The position numbers were made by a program, and so were the translations under genes. 64,000 bases of DNA from Pratylenchus scribneri. Lineage: Eukaryota > Nematoda > Chromadorea > Rhabditida > Pratylenchidae. Location: positions 3,527,501 through 3,591,500 of the forward strand of contig JAQSEB010000041.1 of NCBI GenBank assembly GCA_030063045.1. The letters run 5' to 3'. The notes under the pieces were generated by a model that was given only the letters and a program-made list of their open reading frames with translations, was not told where the DNA came from and ran no database searches. Each line of letters starts with the position of its first letter. The first letter of the stretch is position 1. Shown here in pieces: positions 34,998 through 47,384 of the stretch.

Positions 34998-35398
34998 ATA
35001 TAAAAATAATAAAAACAATTTATTGTCAATTTGGCTTCAGGGAATTCAATCGTAATTATTTTGAAAAAAGACAATGAAAAAAGCTAGTGGTCAAAAATTT
35101 GGATTGAGGCAAAATTTATAAATATTTTCTCTTCTTTGTTCTTTTTAGTTGACTCAATTTGATGAAGCAAAATATGGTGAATGAGGGGAATTTGAATCGG
35201 AATAAGTTTGAGAAAATTTTTTGTCTTTATTTATTAGGGAAAAGGGAAATAGGAATAATAGCAATTTGGAGATGGAGTGGAGAGTATAAAAACTTTTTCC
35301 CAAATGCACTTTTTTATATGCTCCATGGATTGAATGATAGTGCGCACTGCGCATCATCCAAATTTTTTAAAAATAGCAAATGCCATTGGGAATGAGTT
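34998..35398. repeat. Dispersed duplicate, copy 2 (upstream of the gene at 35527)
   Basis: Near-copy of 30775-31195 with small indels. It ends about 130 bases before the start codon at 35527, so it forms the promoter-proximal region of that gene. Confidence 0.75.
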
Positions 35399-35526
35399 TA
35401 AGTTAGGGGTGAAGGAGTGGCACACAACCAAACGAAAAACAATCCATATGTAAATAAAAATGTGTATAATAACAAATAAAAATTCAGAAGAAAATTTAAT
35501 TTGCAAAACACAAATTAATAATAAAA

Positions 35527-36734
35527 ATGAACATGATTGTGCTATTTGCTCTGCTTGCTTTCTTCACTACCATGATTTCTACTATTTCTGGCAATCGTTT
35601 TTCTGTTTACAATTCAACAAGCACGAAATATTGCTTGATTTTGGAGACAAACATCGATGGCATATATACAGTTTGATGATTTCAAAAATGTCATCGAAGA
35701 TCCGAACTATTTTTTCATATTTAGGATGCGAGCATAAATGGATTTGCTGTTCCGGAGGAGGGCTTTGGCTTGGTCGAGGTGAATCAGGATGGCAGTTTTT
35801 GTGCGGAGAAGGAAGTAAAGCTGCAAATCGATTTTGTGCCAGTGTTACCGTTTGAGGTTCGAGGAGAGACATGGAAGTGGTCTGTTTGGATAAAAATGGA
35901 TGGATGGAATAATCACCCAAAAAAATGTTTTAGGAGGATAATTTTGCAATTTGAGAAGAAAGACAATGGTTTCCTTTTGGCCAATTATTCCCTCATTGTT
36001 CTCTGTGGAAGTAAATTTTGATAATGGCAAATTGTTAAATTAAAAAACTATTAATTTAAAATAATAAATGATTTTATTTAATTTAAATTTGGAAAGCAAT
36101 TTTTTACTCCCTCGTTTTATTTTTTTACACTTCGGATAGTTTTTAATTTCTAATAACCAGTTTTAAACCTTACAAACTATATAGCATTTTGTAGATCTCA
36201 TCAAGACGCGTCTTTTGACATATAAATTACTTGGTTTTTAAACCAAAATTGACAAGTTCAACGGTTTTATATTTGAGGTTTTGGTTTTAAACTCTTTAAT
36301 TTTGGGCTAAAATCTGATATTTTATATATCATTCGATGCGTCTAGATGAGATCTATTAATTTTTATAAGGTTTCTATAGTCTAAATCAGTTTCTGATTTA
36401 TTAGAAATCAAAAACTAATCGAGGGATAAAAAAATTTAACGATGGGTAAACAATATTTATCATTTAAATTTTCATACTTTTATTATTCCCTTTTTACTCA
36501 AAAGATGATAAAATTGCAAAAATCTATACGATGTGGGAGGACAAGGACAAACAATTCCAAAAATGGTTTGCTAAAAATGCCGAGTATGGAATTGGAATGG
36601 GTTAATTTTTGAGTGTTTTTTTGTTTTCCAGAAACAAATGCTCCATAGCCAACGATTGCATGTTATTGCCATTGAAACTGGGCGGTCCCGTGGCTAGCAT
36701 CATTAAGCTCAACAAATTTAAGGGGCTTAATTAA
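35527..36734 (+). CDS. Secreted protein of unknown family (~203 residues)
   Basis: Proposed exons 35527-35670, 35725-36010, 36505-36600, 36649-36734, all in phase. The first 22 residues (NMIVLFALLAFFTTMISTIS) form a strong signal peptide. Exons 1-2 encode a beta-rich region with cysteines (TKYCLILETNIDGIY, CAEKEVKLQIDF, CFRRIILQFEKKDNGF, YSLIVLCG). The spacing weakly recalls a LAMP-type luminal domain; this is a guess. Exons 3-4 (WEDKDKQFQKWFAKNAEYG, then MLLPLKLGGPVASIIKLNKF) are less certain. Two more exon-like pieces (IVAFVDQDQPIINQNQ at 36781-36828 and QPGNFSFLGHNGDYRA at about 36887-36940) look coding, but no canonical donor connects them. If exon 3 is skipped the frame ends at 36021. 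Intron 2 contains a family C element. Confidence 0.6.
36105..36440. mobile_element. Inverted-repeat element, family C copy (intronic)
   Basis: ACTCCCTCGTTTTATTTTTT at the left mirrors AATCGAGGGATAAAAAAATT at the right. TTTTAAACCTTACAAACTAT, GATCTCATCAAGACGCGTCT and GCGTCTAGATGAGATCTATT are the family signatures. Located in intron 2 of the secreted protein gene. Confidence 0.75.
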
Positions 36735-37479
36735 TTAGGCTAATATTTAAATAAGAAAATAATTAAATTTTCCATTTAGATTGTTGCTTTTGTCGATCAG
36801 GACCAACCAATAATCAATCAAAATCAAGGTGAAATTTATGAAATTTTAATGAAATTTAATGTTTGAATAAATTCTCCAATTTGTGCAGATCAACCTGGGA
36901 ATTTCTCGTTTCTTGGCCATAATGGTGATTATCGTGCCTAGTGAATGTTTGATACCCGTTATGATGCCTGCTGACTGCAATGATGAATGAAGAGTAAAGG
37001 AATTGAATTGAATGGAGAATTTTCAAAATTAATTTATTTGTTTTACAATAACACATCAAATTCATTCAAAAATCAAAAATATTTTTATCGAACAAAATTC
37101 TCTTCTTCCCTCCAATCTGATCTACTGGAAATGAATCTTCTTCTTTGATATTCCCCAATTATTTTTGTTTTCCACCGTAATTTTATTTCATTATTCTACC
37201 TTTCCTTTCTTTCATTCAAAATTCACGAAATGCATTTTTTGATAAACCTTATTTGCTTTTTTGAAATCGAAGGCTTATTAACAATTTTTAGATTCTAACA
37301 ATTGTCTAGCTGAACAATTTAAGAAAATTCATAGCACTTTTTGATTGAATTTACAAAGAATAGAATTGGTGAAAAGAAAGAAAAGAAAATAAAAAAATTC
37401 ACTAAAATTAATCATCCATTTATACTTTATATGCTAAAGAGTAAAGACGAAAGAGAATGGACGAAGATTTAAATGGAAT
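36735..37479. other. 3' flank and spacer
   Basis: Includes the orphan exon-like pieces described for the preceding gene (36781-36940). The remainder to 37479 is AT-rich with no recognised feature. Confidence 0.35.
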
Positions 37480-38020
37480 TTCATATTATTCCGCCTGGTT
37501 AGAATAATTCCGCCTGTTCTGATTTTTAATATTCCGCCTGGTTAGAATAATTCCGCCTCTTCTGATTTTTAATTCCGCCTGATTAGAATAATTCCGCCTG
37601 TTCTGATTTTTAATTCCGCCTGGTTAGAATAATTCCGCCTGTTCTGATTTTTAATATTCCGCCTGGTTAGAATAATTCCGCCTCTTCTGATTTTTAATTC
37701 CGCCTGGTTAGAATAATTCCGCCTGTTCTGATTTATAATTCCGCCTAGTTAATTTAAATCCGCCTGTTCTGATTTTTAATATTCCGCCTGGTTAGAATAA
37801 TTCCGCCTGTTCTGATTTATAATTCCGCCTGGTTAGAATAATTCCGCCTGTTCTGATTTTTAATATTCCGCCTGGTTAGAATAATTCCGCCTGTTCTGAT
37901 TTTTAATATTCCGCCTGGTTAGAATAATTCCGCCTGTTCTGATTTTTAATATCCGCCTGGTTAGAATAATTCCGCCTGTTCTGATTTATAATTCCGCCTA
38001 GTTAATTTAAATCCGCCTCA
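37480..38020. repeat. Minisatellite of TTCCGCCTG units
   Basis: About twelve tandem units of ~41-45 bp built from two half-units, ATTCCGCCTGGTTAGAATA and ATTCCGCCTGTTCTGATTT, with variants (TCTTCTGATTT, AGTTAATTTAAATCC). It ends at AATCCGCCTCAAATC. Intergenic. Confidence 0.9.
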
Positions 38021-38814
38021 AATCAACAGCTTGTTCTATAAACAGATAAAATTATTTTTCATTTTAATTTTAGTTTTTCATAGAAGCCAGAGTTTAAAAT
38101 TTTCAATTAAAAATACGACTTCTGTGAATAATAAAATCCTAGTCAAGCCACTCTTGTAAATTTTGTAAATTATTGGAATAATAAAATCAAACACAAAATA
38201 TCAGTACTAAATAGCGCTTACAAGTTGAAGATTACGACAATTATGTTTGTTTGTAAATTATATTTTCGCATTAAAAAGAAAATTATCCACTCATTTTCTG
38301 TCAAAATTCATGTAACGCCCACATAAAAAATTAAATTGTATTGTATTTGCTTGGCTAAAATTTAATAATGAGAATGAATGTTTTTGTCCTTTTGTTTGTA
38401 TTTATGGCATTTCATTTAATTTTTTATTGTGATAATTTTTGAATAATTCCGATGTATCGCGTGTCTTAAATTTTCCAAAAATTTTTGCTCATTTTCTTTT
38501 TCACTGAAATTGTATTTTTAATTAGGGAAAAATGCATACGCAAATAATTATTCCTTCTAGTCAGCTGACAGGGTATTTATACTGATTCTGATTTCAATTA
38601 CCAGCAGAAAATTCAAAATTTCTTATTTCACAACTGTTAATATTTTAAAGTTTTTTTTTGTTTTATAAATAAAATCTACCATACCCCATCGAAAAAAATA
38701 CTTTAGATCTTCTAAATCGGCTACAATATATGCATATATAAAAAAATAATTAATAATTTTTATATTTTAAGTGAATTTTAAATATAAATAATTATCGCAT
38801 CCTGTTGACAAAAG
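38021..38814. other. Upstream region of the serpentine receptor gene
   Basis: AT-rich, no recognised gene. It should contain the receptor's promoter. Confidence 0.35.
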
Positions 38815-41800
38815 ATGCAACAACCCGCACCAATTCCCATTTTCACATTTTCTACAAACCCGAACCACTATTATACATCCACAAATGACACACTTACAAT
38901 GTTGGTCAGCAATGTGCAGATTGGCATTGTGCTCAGTCTTCAAATAATTTCTCTTTTACTTATTGGGAATTTGCTAATTTTTGTGCCATTATTTGGACAC
39001 ATCCCTGTGAAAATTTCGGCTATTATAAAATTATATCTCAGCTTACATGCTCTACTGCTGGCCTTTGGCTTGCCTACTTATGTGCAGAAAGTGAGTAAAT
39101 TTTTGGCATTTAAAAATATTTTAGACTTATGATAACTTTTTTTCATTTTATATATAACTTTTAACTTTTATTTCACCTTTTCATTCTTTTTGATAATTTT
39201 TTTATCAGCTTATTGGAAATTTTTGACATTTTTTGAAAAAAAAGGATTTATTCGTTTAAACAATTTTTCCTAAATTTTTCATATTGGACCATTTTTCTTC
39301 AAAAATTTTCACCTTTAAATAATTTTTTTTCAAAAAAATATGGAGCGTTTTTTCATAGAAAAATTTTTTGAAAAAAATTTTTCCCATTTTTTAAAATTAA
39401 TCTTTGGAAATTTATTAATTATCTAATTTTTTACGATTTATGCAACTTTTTTCTTAGCCCTAGTAATAAATTTTACATTTTGTTAATAAATTCTCATTTC
39501 AAGGCATTCGGGCTGTTTGATCCGCGCACAAATCTTTACTTGGTAGTTTATATCTACGACATCGCGGGTCCATACAATTTCATACAGCCATATTTGTCAT
39601 TGATGCTGACATTGGAGCGCATTTTGATCATTCGGTTCCCAATTACTTTTATGCGCTACCGCAAACATTACATTTGCGGAGCGGCACTTTTGACACCTTT
39701 GGTTTATATTTTAACAATTTTATGGTATTTTCTTGAGATGCCATTGGACCCGGCCATTGGTAAAATTTATTAAAATAGATATAAAGTTTTTATAATTTTT
39801 TAAATAATTTTGGACAAGAGAATAATGAAAACAAAAAAATCAGAATTAATGAAAATTATGAAAACATAAAAATCAGAATTAATGAAAACAAAAATCAGAA
39901 TTTATGAAAACAAAAAAAAAAGAATTAATGAAAATAGAAAAAATCAGAATTTATGAAAACACAAAAAATCAGAATAGTGCAAAAATACAAAAAATCAGAA
40001 TAAGGCAAAAACACAAAAAAAATCAGAATAGTGCAAAAACACAAAAATCAGAATGGGGTAAAACACAAAAAATCAGAATTAGGCAAAAACACGAAAAATC
40101 AGAATAGTGCAAAAACACGAAAAATCAGAATAGTGCAAAAACACGAAAATCAGAATATGCAAAAACACGAAAAATCAGAATAGTGCAAAAACACGAAAAA
40201 TCAGAATAGTGCAAAAACACGAAAATCAGAATATGCAAAAACACGAAAAATCAGAATAGTGCAAAAACACGAAAAATCAGAATAGTGCAAAAACACGAAA
40301 AATCAGAATAGTGCAAAAACACGAAAATCAGAATATGCAAAAACACGAAAAATCAGAATAGTGCAAAAACACGAAAATCAGAATATGCAAAAACACGAAA
40401 AATCAGAATAGTGCAAAAACACGAAAAATCAGAATAGTGCAAAAACACGAAAATCAGAATAGTGCAAAAACACGAAAATCAGAATATGCAAAAACACGAA
40501 AAATCAGAATAGTGCAAAAACACGAAAAATCAGAATAGTGCAAAAACACGAAAATCAGAATAGTGCAAAAACACGAAAATCAGAATATGCAAAAACACGA
40601 AAAATCAGAATAGTGCAAAAACACGAAAAATCAGAATAGTGCAAAAACACGAAAATCAGAATATGCAAAAACACGAAAAATCAGAATAGTGCAAAAACAC
40701 GAAAAATCAGAATAGTGCAAAAACACGAAAATCAGAATATGCAAAAACACGAAAAATCAGAATAGTGCAAAAACACGAAAATCAGAATATGCAAAAACAC
40801 GAAAAATCAGAATAGTGCAAAAACACGAAAAATCAGAATAGTGCAAAAACACGAAAATCAGAATAGTGCAAAAACACGAAAATCAGAATATGCAAAAACA
40901 CGAAAAATCAGAATAGTGCAAAAACACGAAAATCAGAATAGTGCAAAAACACGAAAAATCAGAATGGGGTAAAACACAAAAAATCAGAATATGCAAAAAC
41001 ACGAAAAATCAGAATAGTGCAAAAACACGAAAATCAGAATATGCAAAAACACGAAAAATCAGAATAGTGCAAAAACACGAAAATCAGAATAGTGCAAAAA
41101 CACGAAAAATCAGAATAGTGCAAAAACACGAAAATCAGAATAGTGCAAAAACACGAAAAATCAGAATAGTGCAAAAACACGAAAAATCAGAATAGTGCAA
41201 AAACACGAAAATCAGAATATGCAAAAACACGAAAAATCAGAATAGTGCAAAAACACGAAAAATCAGAATAGTGCAAAAACACGAAAATCAGAATATGCAA
41301 AAACACGAAAAATCAGAATAGTGCAAAAACACGAAAAATCAGAATAGTGCAAAAACACGAAAAATCAGAATAGTGCAAAAACACGAAAATCAGAATATGC
41401 AAAAACACGAAAAATCAGAATAGTGCAAAAACACGATAAATCAGAATAGTGCAAAAAAAAGAAAAATCAGAATTGGGCAATAACACAAAAAATCAGAATT
41501 AATGAAAACACAAAAAATCAGAATAGTGCAAAAAACGAAAAATCAGAATTGGGCAATAACACAAAAAATCAGAATTAATGAAAACATAAAAATTCAGAAT
41601 TAATGAAAAAAATCAAAACTGGCTTAAATAAAAATAAAAATTAATTTATTTAAAAAAATTACATTTTAAAATTTAACAGCTCTCAAATCACCACCTTTAA
41701 TCAACACTTCGCCAAAATTTAATTATATTCCTCATACTGCTTTGAAATTGACCTTTGGAGGATTGGACATTTTTTGTAGCGCATTTTTCTTTATGTACTT

Positions 41801-42316
41801 AAAAAAGGAAATGGGCAAAAACATTGTATGATAATTATGTGTATAAAACAAACTATTTTAATGAATTGTATTTATGAATAATTTATTTAAAAAATTATAA
41901 TATAAATAATGCGAAAAATTTCAGAAAAATCGAGTCGTTAAATTTACTGTTATTTGCGAAATTCTTCTGGAAGTATTGCCTGCATTTATTTTGCAGATTG
42001 TAAATTTAACCAAAGTAAGTATGAAGAATTAGATTGGGGAAAAAATATAAAAAATCTACCCAGTATGGATAAAATATTATAAAAATAATAAAATATTTAT
42101 TTCTGCATAATTTGTCATTTTTAGATAATGCCCGATATATTGAAACTTTTTGTCGCCAATTTTTCCACTGTAATGGCTACATTAAATTTGACTCTCTGTG
42201 TGCTCTATTACAATTGGATTTTCATGCTAGTCGCACCACGACAACAGATCGGTGCCGTCTCAACAACGGGCCAAGTGAAAATTATTGCAGTGAGAAGTAC
42301 AAAGGCAATGAAATAA
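38815..42316 (+). CDS. Seven-transmembrane serpentine receptor
   Basis: Five exons in phase: 38815-39090, 39504-39759, 41680-41825, 41925-42014, 42125-42316; 319 residues. Hydrophobic segments fit seven helices: around IGIVLSLQIISLLLIGNLL, IKLYLSLHALLLAFGLP, NFIQPYLSLMLTLERILII, YICGAALLTPLVYILTILWY, LKLTFGGLDIFCSAFFFMY, VICEILLEVLPAFILQIV and VMATLNLTLCVLYYNWIFM. LERILIIRFP at the end of helix 3 occupies the place of the DRY motif, as in nematode chemoreceptor families. The N terminus is extracellular with Asn sites; the C-terminal tail is basic (KIIAVRSTKAMK). I cannot assign the exact sr- family. Likely a plasma-membrane chemosensory or peptide receptor. Intron 2 (1.9 kb) is almost entirely minisatellite. 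Confidence 0.75.
39835..41615. repeat. Intronic minisatellite, ~22-26-bp units
   Basis: About 1.8 kb of units such as CACGAAAAATCAGAATAGTG plus CAAAAA, alternating with shorter units ATCAGAATATGCAAAAACAC. The flanks are more diverged units (GAAAACAAAAAAATCAGAAT), with homogeneous units in the middle, as expected from unequal exchange. It lies within intron 2 of the serpentine receptor gene. Short open frames of Lys/Asn/Gln-rich repeats inside it are not genes. Confidence 0.92.
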
Positions 42317-42743
42317 ATAATAAACGAACATTAAATAAATCTCCTTCCAAAATAATTCTTTACATTACTTTTGTCTTTTTTGTGTATATGTAATTTTAAT
42401 TTAATAGAAATTTTTCACTATATCCTGTATATATATAAATTTAGCGAAATGGAATTGGCCTCATCAATTAAATTCCCATAGAATTTTCAAATTATTTTAT
42501 AAATTTAATCAAAAAATTGAAAATAGAAAAGTGCATTTAAATGTAAATAAAAAAATTGAAGAAATAATGAAAGATGACAGGTAATGGAGGGTAACCATTC
42601 CACACACGAAATAAGTTAAGATTTATGGGGCTTAAAACTATACAAATCTTTAAATTAAATCGATAATCTAAATTCTCCCTCTCGAAAACTTTCTAATTCA
42701 ATTGATAATTTGGAAGTAGAAAAAATAAAAAAGGGGAAATGAA

Positions 42744-42893
42744 TTAGAGAATTTTGAATTTTAAATAATAAAAAACTTGCAGTTTTTTGCCGATTTTAGC
42801 ATCACAGTCTGTTAGCCAATCGTAAATCCATGGCAAAACAAATATGCAAACCGGCAGAAGGAGAACAATTGACCATTTAGAATTGAAGAGCAT
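42744..42893 (-). CDS. Candidate 49-residue signal-peptide protein or first exon
   Basis: ATG at 42893 opens a 50-codon frame ending at TAA 42744. It starts with a hydrophobic segment (FNSKWSIVLLLPVCIFVLPW) followed by a polar part (DWLTDCDAKIGKKLQ). A GT donor (CAA^GTTTTTTATT) lies after residue 39, so this could be exon 1 of a longer secreted protein, but no downstream exon was found. Base composition is less AT-rich than the surroundings. Confidence 0.35.
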   Translation of the reverse strand: MLFNSKWSIVLLLPVCIFVLPWIYDWLTDCDAKIGKKLQVFYYLKFKIL

Positions 42894-42969
42894 GTTTATT
42901 TAGATTTTCTTCAGGAAAATATTAAAGTAATTTTAATAAGTAAAAATAGTAATTAAAGGTTGGGTGTGA

Positions 42970-43385
42970 ATATTGCTGTAAATATTGGAAATTGGTAAAT
43001 TCCGGAATTCACCAGGCGGAGGGGCCGGTAAATTTTGGTAATCTCGGCTTTTAGACATTTCATTGTTCAGACTCGAGAGTAGGCTCAATCGACTCGGCAT
43101 GGTCGAATTATTTTATGAAATTTTAATTTCAGACATCCTTAGCCTCTGGCCCTAACTCTACCCTAACTCTAGAACCCATGCTGGCCCTACCCTAACGCTA
43201 GCCCCTTAAATCGGTCTTTAATTGAAATTTCATATAATAAATAAACAATGCTGAGTCGAATGGGCCTTACTCTCTAGTTTTTACTACGCCTAGAAACAGA
43301 AATTTCCAAAATTTACCAGCCTAATTTCTGGTAAATTCCAGAAATTATCAATTTCCGGAATTTGCTGCAACATAAATACCTACGC
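42970..43385. mobile_element. Inverted-repeat element, family B copy 2
   Basis: GCTGTAAATATTGGAAATTG at the left mirrors CAATTTCCGGAATTTGCTGC at the right. ACTCGAGAGTAGGCTCAATC and TATGAAATTTTAATTTC are shared with the copies at 4755 and 54412. The core contains CCCTACCCTAACGCTAGCCC. Confidence 0.8.
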
Positions 43386-44534
43386 CACTATTTTTATTTT
43401 AATTCATCAAGCGATTGAACCATTTTTGCTGTTTTTGTTATAAAATTAACGAAATAATTTTTATATTTTATTTTAATTTATTCCGAATGGAAGAAATTGA
43501 GCTCAAAAAAACTATTTTGACCTTACGATAGTGATTTTTAGACATAATTCTAACAATTCTGAACCAAATTAAATAAAATTGTTATCATTGGATGGAAAAC
43601 TATTTCCTCTTTAATTTTATATTATACCAAAATCAACAAAATTGGTTCAATCCTTTAAAAATTCTTTTTAGATATTTGATGTGAGAGAAATTTAAGATGC
43701 AAATTTATCATTTGTTTAGAATTAAAAGTCGACTAGTTTGCCTTCGCATTTGAGGAATTGTATTGGACGTGTCCCATTTTAATTTTATTTTAATGGAAAA
43801 TATTAATATGAATGACTTCAGAAATGGGAAAAAATTAGAATCTCCAATTTATTCCTTTTTTTAATATTCACATAATAAATGATGGATGAGGTCATTGGTA
43901 GAAAATTAATGAAAAAAATTTATTGGTAGAAAATGAACCAATTTTCATTTTTTCCAACGGCAACAAAAAATGAAGAATATAATAAAAAAATTGTACCCAT
44001 TCAGGCAATCAGGAATCAGCATTCATTCACATATAAATTCCCCCAAACAAGCCACAAATCAATCAAATCCTCAACCTCGACCGTATACTTTGTCGGTGCT
44101 CATGTTAATATGAATGAAATAATTGCCTTTGTTTAATGAGTTTTTTAGCAATACAAAAATTTTTGTTTTTTTTTTGTAAAAATTAATCCTAGAGGGAAAT
44201 AGGGAAAAGGCAAAAGATGCATCAATGAATTATTTCACTACGGTAATTGACAATGAGGGAACAAAAAATACTAAGAATCAAAAATGATTTCGCAGATTAT
44301 TATTTTGTTTTAATGATTAAATAATTTATAATAATTGCCTAAAGCCAGTTTTTTATTAATCTTTAGCAGATTATATAATCCACATTAATATTTCCCGAAA
44401 ATGAAAATCGAAATTTTATCTCAAGCCGCTCTCGATTACAATTCTGACTTCAAAAATAAATAATTAAGTCTATCGGAGATATCAATTTTGTGGTCTTTTT
44501 GAAAAATTATTTTGTGTTATAGATTATATAGAAT
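43386..44534. other. Intergenic region, nothing recognised
   Basis: AT-rich. A 67-codon plus frame at 43933-44136 is isolated, with no splice partners or recognisable motif, and is not called. Confidence 0.35.
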
Positions 44535-45130
44535 TTGTTAATTTTTAAACTATCGTATCACAATAATAGTTGGTACTTTTTGTTTTGCTACACCCCCAAC
44601 AAAAATGATGAAAATCACCTGCGAAGAATAATTTTGGGCGTAGAACACGGATTTGGCATCCATTTCATTATATTTTCTCATCTTAGTAAGATAATGCCGA
44701 TTTTTATAAAGAAAATATAAAGGGAGGACCAAGGCCAATTTTCAAAATATTTTTAATATAGGCATATTATAGCTCAATCATGTGCTGAATTGAATGGTAC
44801 TATTTTTATAGGAAAATATACAGAGTTATGAGTTATGACAGAAAGAAATACTTGTCTTTGTAAGATATTTTGACTTCTAACTTTCATAAATGGCAATATT
44901 ACCTTATAGAAATGGTACCATTCGATTCAGCTCTTCGAGCCGCATCAATAGAGCTATGATATGCTTATATTACAAATTTTCACCAAAACTGCCCTTGGTC
45001 CCCCTCCTTTTAACAAAATATAACGAAATGGATGTCAAATCCGTGTTCTACGCCCAAAATTGGCCCTAGGATATGATTTTCATCATTTTCGCTGGGGATG
45101 TAGCAAAACAGAAAAGTACCTAATAGTTTT
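44535..45130. mobile_element. Inverted-repeat element, family A copy 2
   Basis: TTTTGTTTTGCTACACCCCC at the left mirrors GGGGATGTAGCAAAACAG at the right. GCGTAGAACACGGATTTGGC mirrors GTCAAATCCGTGTTCTACGC. The inner arms carry AGCTCAATCATGTGCTGAAT and its counterpart near 44940. The end sequence is shared with the element at 1-540. Confidence 0.85.
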
Positions 45131-45747
45131 CCATCTTCAAATAACCAAATCAAACAAATATACATATGAAAATATATATTTAAATTATCTAAAATTTAAT
45201 GTATAAATTATTTTTTTTAAATGTCCTTGGAAATTGAATATTTTTCCATTTAATATTTTTTTAATTTAAAATTTTTTAAAAATCATTTTTCAATTAGGAT
45301 ATAAATGTTTTGTAAAATTAAATATCAATTTTATCTCTGAAAAACAACAACAATATACATGGCTATTGGCTATGGACATGAAAACGACTATTAAGGCTGG
45401 GTGAAATTGCAGGAGCAATTAAACTTAAACGGCTTGAAATGAAATGATATAAGTCGCCGCACGGAAAGAAGTACTTCTTCATAAATCTCTTTTTACAGAG
45501 ACACAAATGGCAATATCCTTTTTCTTTTTGAATTCATATTTATATATGAAATATCTTTCAATTTATTGACACATAACTAGGATAGCAATTAATTTCCCGA
45601 AAAATTTTTATCATTTTTTGATCATTTGTAAAGATGACATTGACAATACTTTTTAAAAACAAATTTAATAGCATGTTTCATTTGTGAATGAAAATATTTT
45701 AAATTTACTCATTGATTGTATTGAATTTTTACTTTTTCCGAATTCAA
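45131..45747. other. 3' flank of the secreted protein gene at 45748
   Basis: AT-rich with no gene or repeat recognised. Confidence 0.35.
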
Positions 45748-47248
45748 TTATTTTGTTTTCTCATCTTTAGCAAATCCGCTAACTTGGAATTTAACATGAT
45801 CGCCGGATTGCGGTTTCTCCATCAATAGTGAAACTTTTGGAACTTTTTCGTTATCTTCATCCACAACGATCATAAAAGTGGTTTCATCATAATCTCGCCA
45901 GAGAAAATCATATCTTTTGTTTCCCATTTTATTGTCAACTTTCACAACATTACCGTCCATATCATCAAATTCGAATGTTTGAGGATGATCTCCTTCAATT
46001 ATAATTCTAATGGGAAACATTTTGGCCTGTTCAACTGTTTCCCCGGGACTAATTTTTTCATCATTCCAAGTAATTGTTGTTGACATTAAGTTTTCTATAG
46101 CAACAACTTGCATTGAAAGAATTTTCACACGAAATTTTCCCTGCACTTCCTTTATTTCAAAATTATCAAAATCCGTTTTAAAATTGGGATGATGTTGCTC
46201 ATCAATCATAAACATCCAGATTTGGATAGCCTCGATATTTGCTCGATTTTTATTTTTAATTTCTCCAAAATGTTTTCTAGCGTTACGAGGAGTTCTAAAA
46301 ATGAATTATAGTGGTTTTAATCTTTGTTTTTTTATTAAAAAAATTTTAAAATGTCCGAATCTCAAATAAACATTAATTATAAAATTATTTAAAATATTTA
46401 TAAATAAATATACTTCTTCTCTTTGACACTTATAAACGATGCAAATATTTCAAAAAGAACACGGAGCAAATACAAATGACGAATATGCTTAAAATCTATT
46501 TAAAAAAATATTTTTATATATAATTTATTTCAAGGTGTACAATCAAAGTCACCATTTAAATGCACTGTAATCACTTTTTCAAGCTTGCTGTTAATTCCTT
46601 TAAAAATGTCATCAATGTATTTATATTGATGTGAATTTATCAATTTCTCAAAATATTTGAAAATATGTTCACTGTGCAAAACAGTATTCGCATCATTCTT
46701 AATTTTATATTCATTTTCCCACAATTCATTATTAATAATTCTTATAAATTCTTCACTAGAATGCCAATAGTTTTCAGCCTCCATTTCAGTGAATATGATT
46801 TCATGTGGATCTAATATATAGAAAGTAAAAGTATAATTAATATTTTCTTTTTCAAATTTTTGATAACTAATAATATTATATGTTGTTGGATTATCAGTAT
46901 TACTTAATTGTGTCTAATTTTTGAAAATGAGCAGAACATCTTTAGTTAAATTTTCTGCATTTGTTTCTGTCTAAGTTTCTGTTCGGTATTCGGTTAAGCC
47001 CTATGATGAGCCCAATCTCTAAGATAATTCATTTAACTAATATATTTGGTGATGAGGAATGTGTAATAAAAATATTTGTTTAAACCATAAAATATATATA
47101 TTTGAATAAAGTATTACAAGGGTTTTCAAGCATGCCATCATATAATTTTCTTTTCAATGAACAAGTACTTACCGCAGAATCCATTGTATGCAAATAAGGC
47201 GAAAAATATGATGATGAATAGATGTTTAAATACAATATTAAAATACAT
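45748..47248 (-). CDS. Secreted protein, paralogue of the gene at 49235 (320 residues)
   Basis: Four exons in phase: 47248-47173, 46810-46553, 46495-46414, 46294-45748. Residues 1-25 (YFNIVFKHLFIIIFFALFA) form a signal peptide nearly parallel to that of the divergent neighbour (SIFKSDYLFILIIFASFVLN). Exon 1 has the same length (76 bases) and phase in both. The middle is helical (ENYWHSSEEFIRIINNELW, YIDDIFKGINSKLEK). The C-terminal ~150 residues are beta-rich and acidic. RANIEAIQIW pairs with AANIELLQSW of the neighbour, and FPIRIIIEGDHPQTFEFDDM pairs with FPIIIEIKSGRTAEIIQFEN. No known family was recognised; both proteins are probably extracellular. An alternative upstream ATG (47274) in another frame lacks this fit. 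Confidence 0.7.
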
Positions 47249-47384
47249 AGCTTTCTTGTATTTATCAGAATCAAAAAGGAAAATGAATATATTTTATCTA
47301 TTATTTTTCAAGCTACTTTGAATTTTTAAAATTAATATAAAATAATTATATAAAGGGAATAATGAATAAAATATATCATTTTTT

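Noticed and set aside
39904..41195. Lys/Asn-rich open frames between receptor exons
   Set aside because: Translation of the intronic minisatellite; the receptor exons on either side join in phase across it.
43933..44136. 67-codon plus-strand frame
   Set aside because: Isolated in AT-rich DNA, no motif, no splice context, no neighbouring exons.
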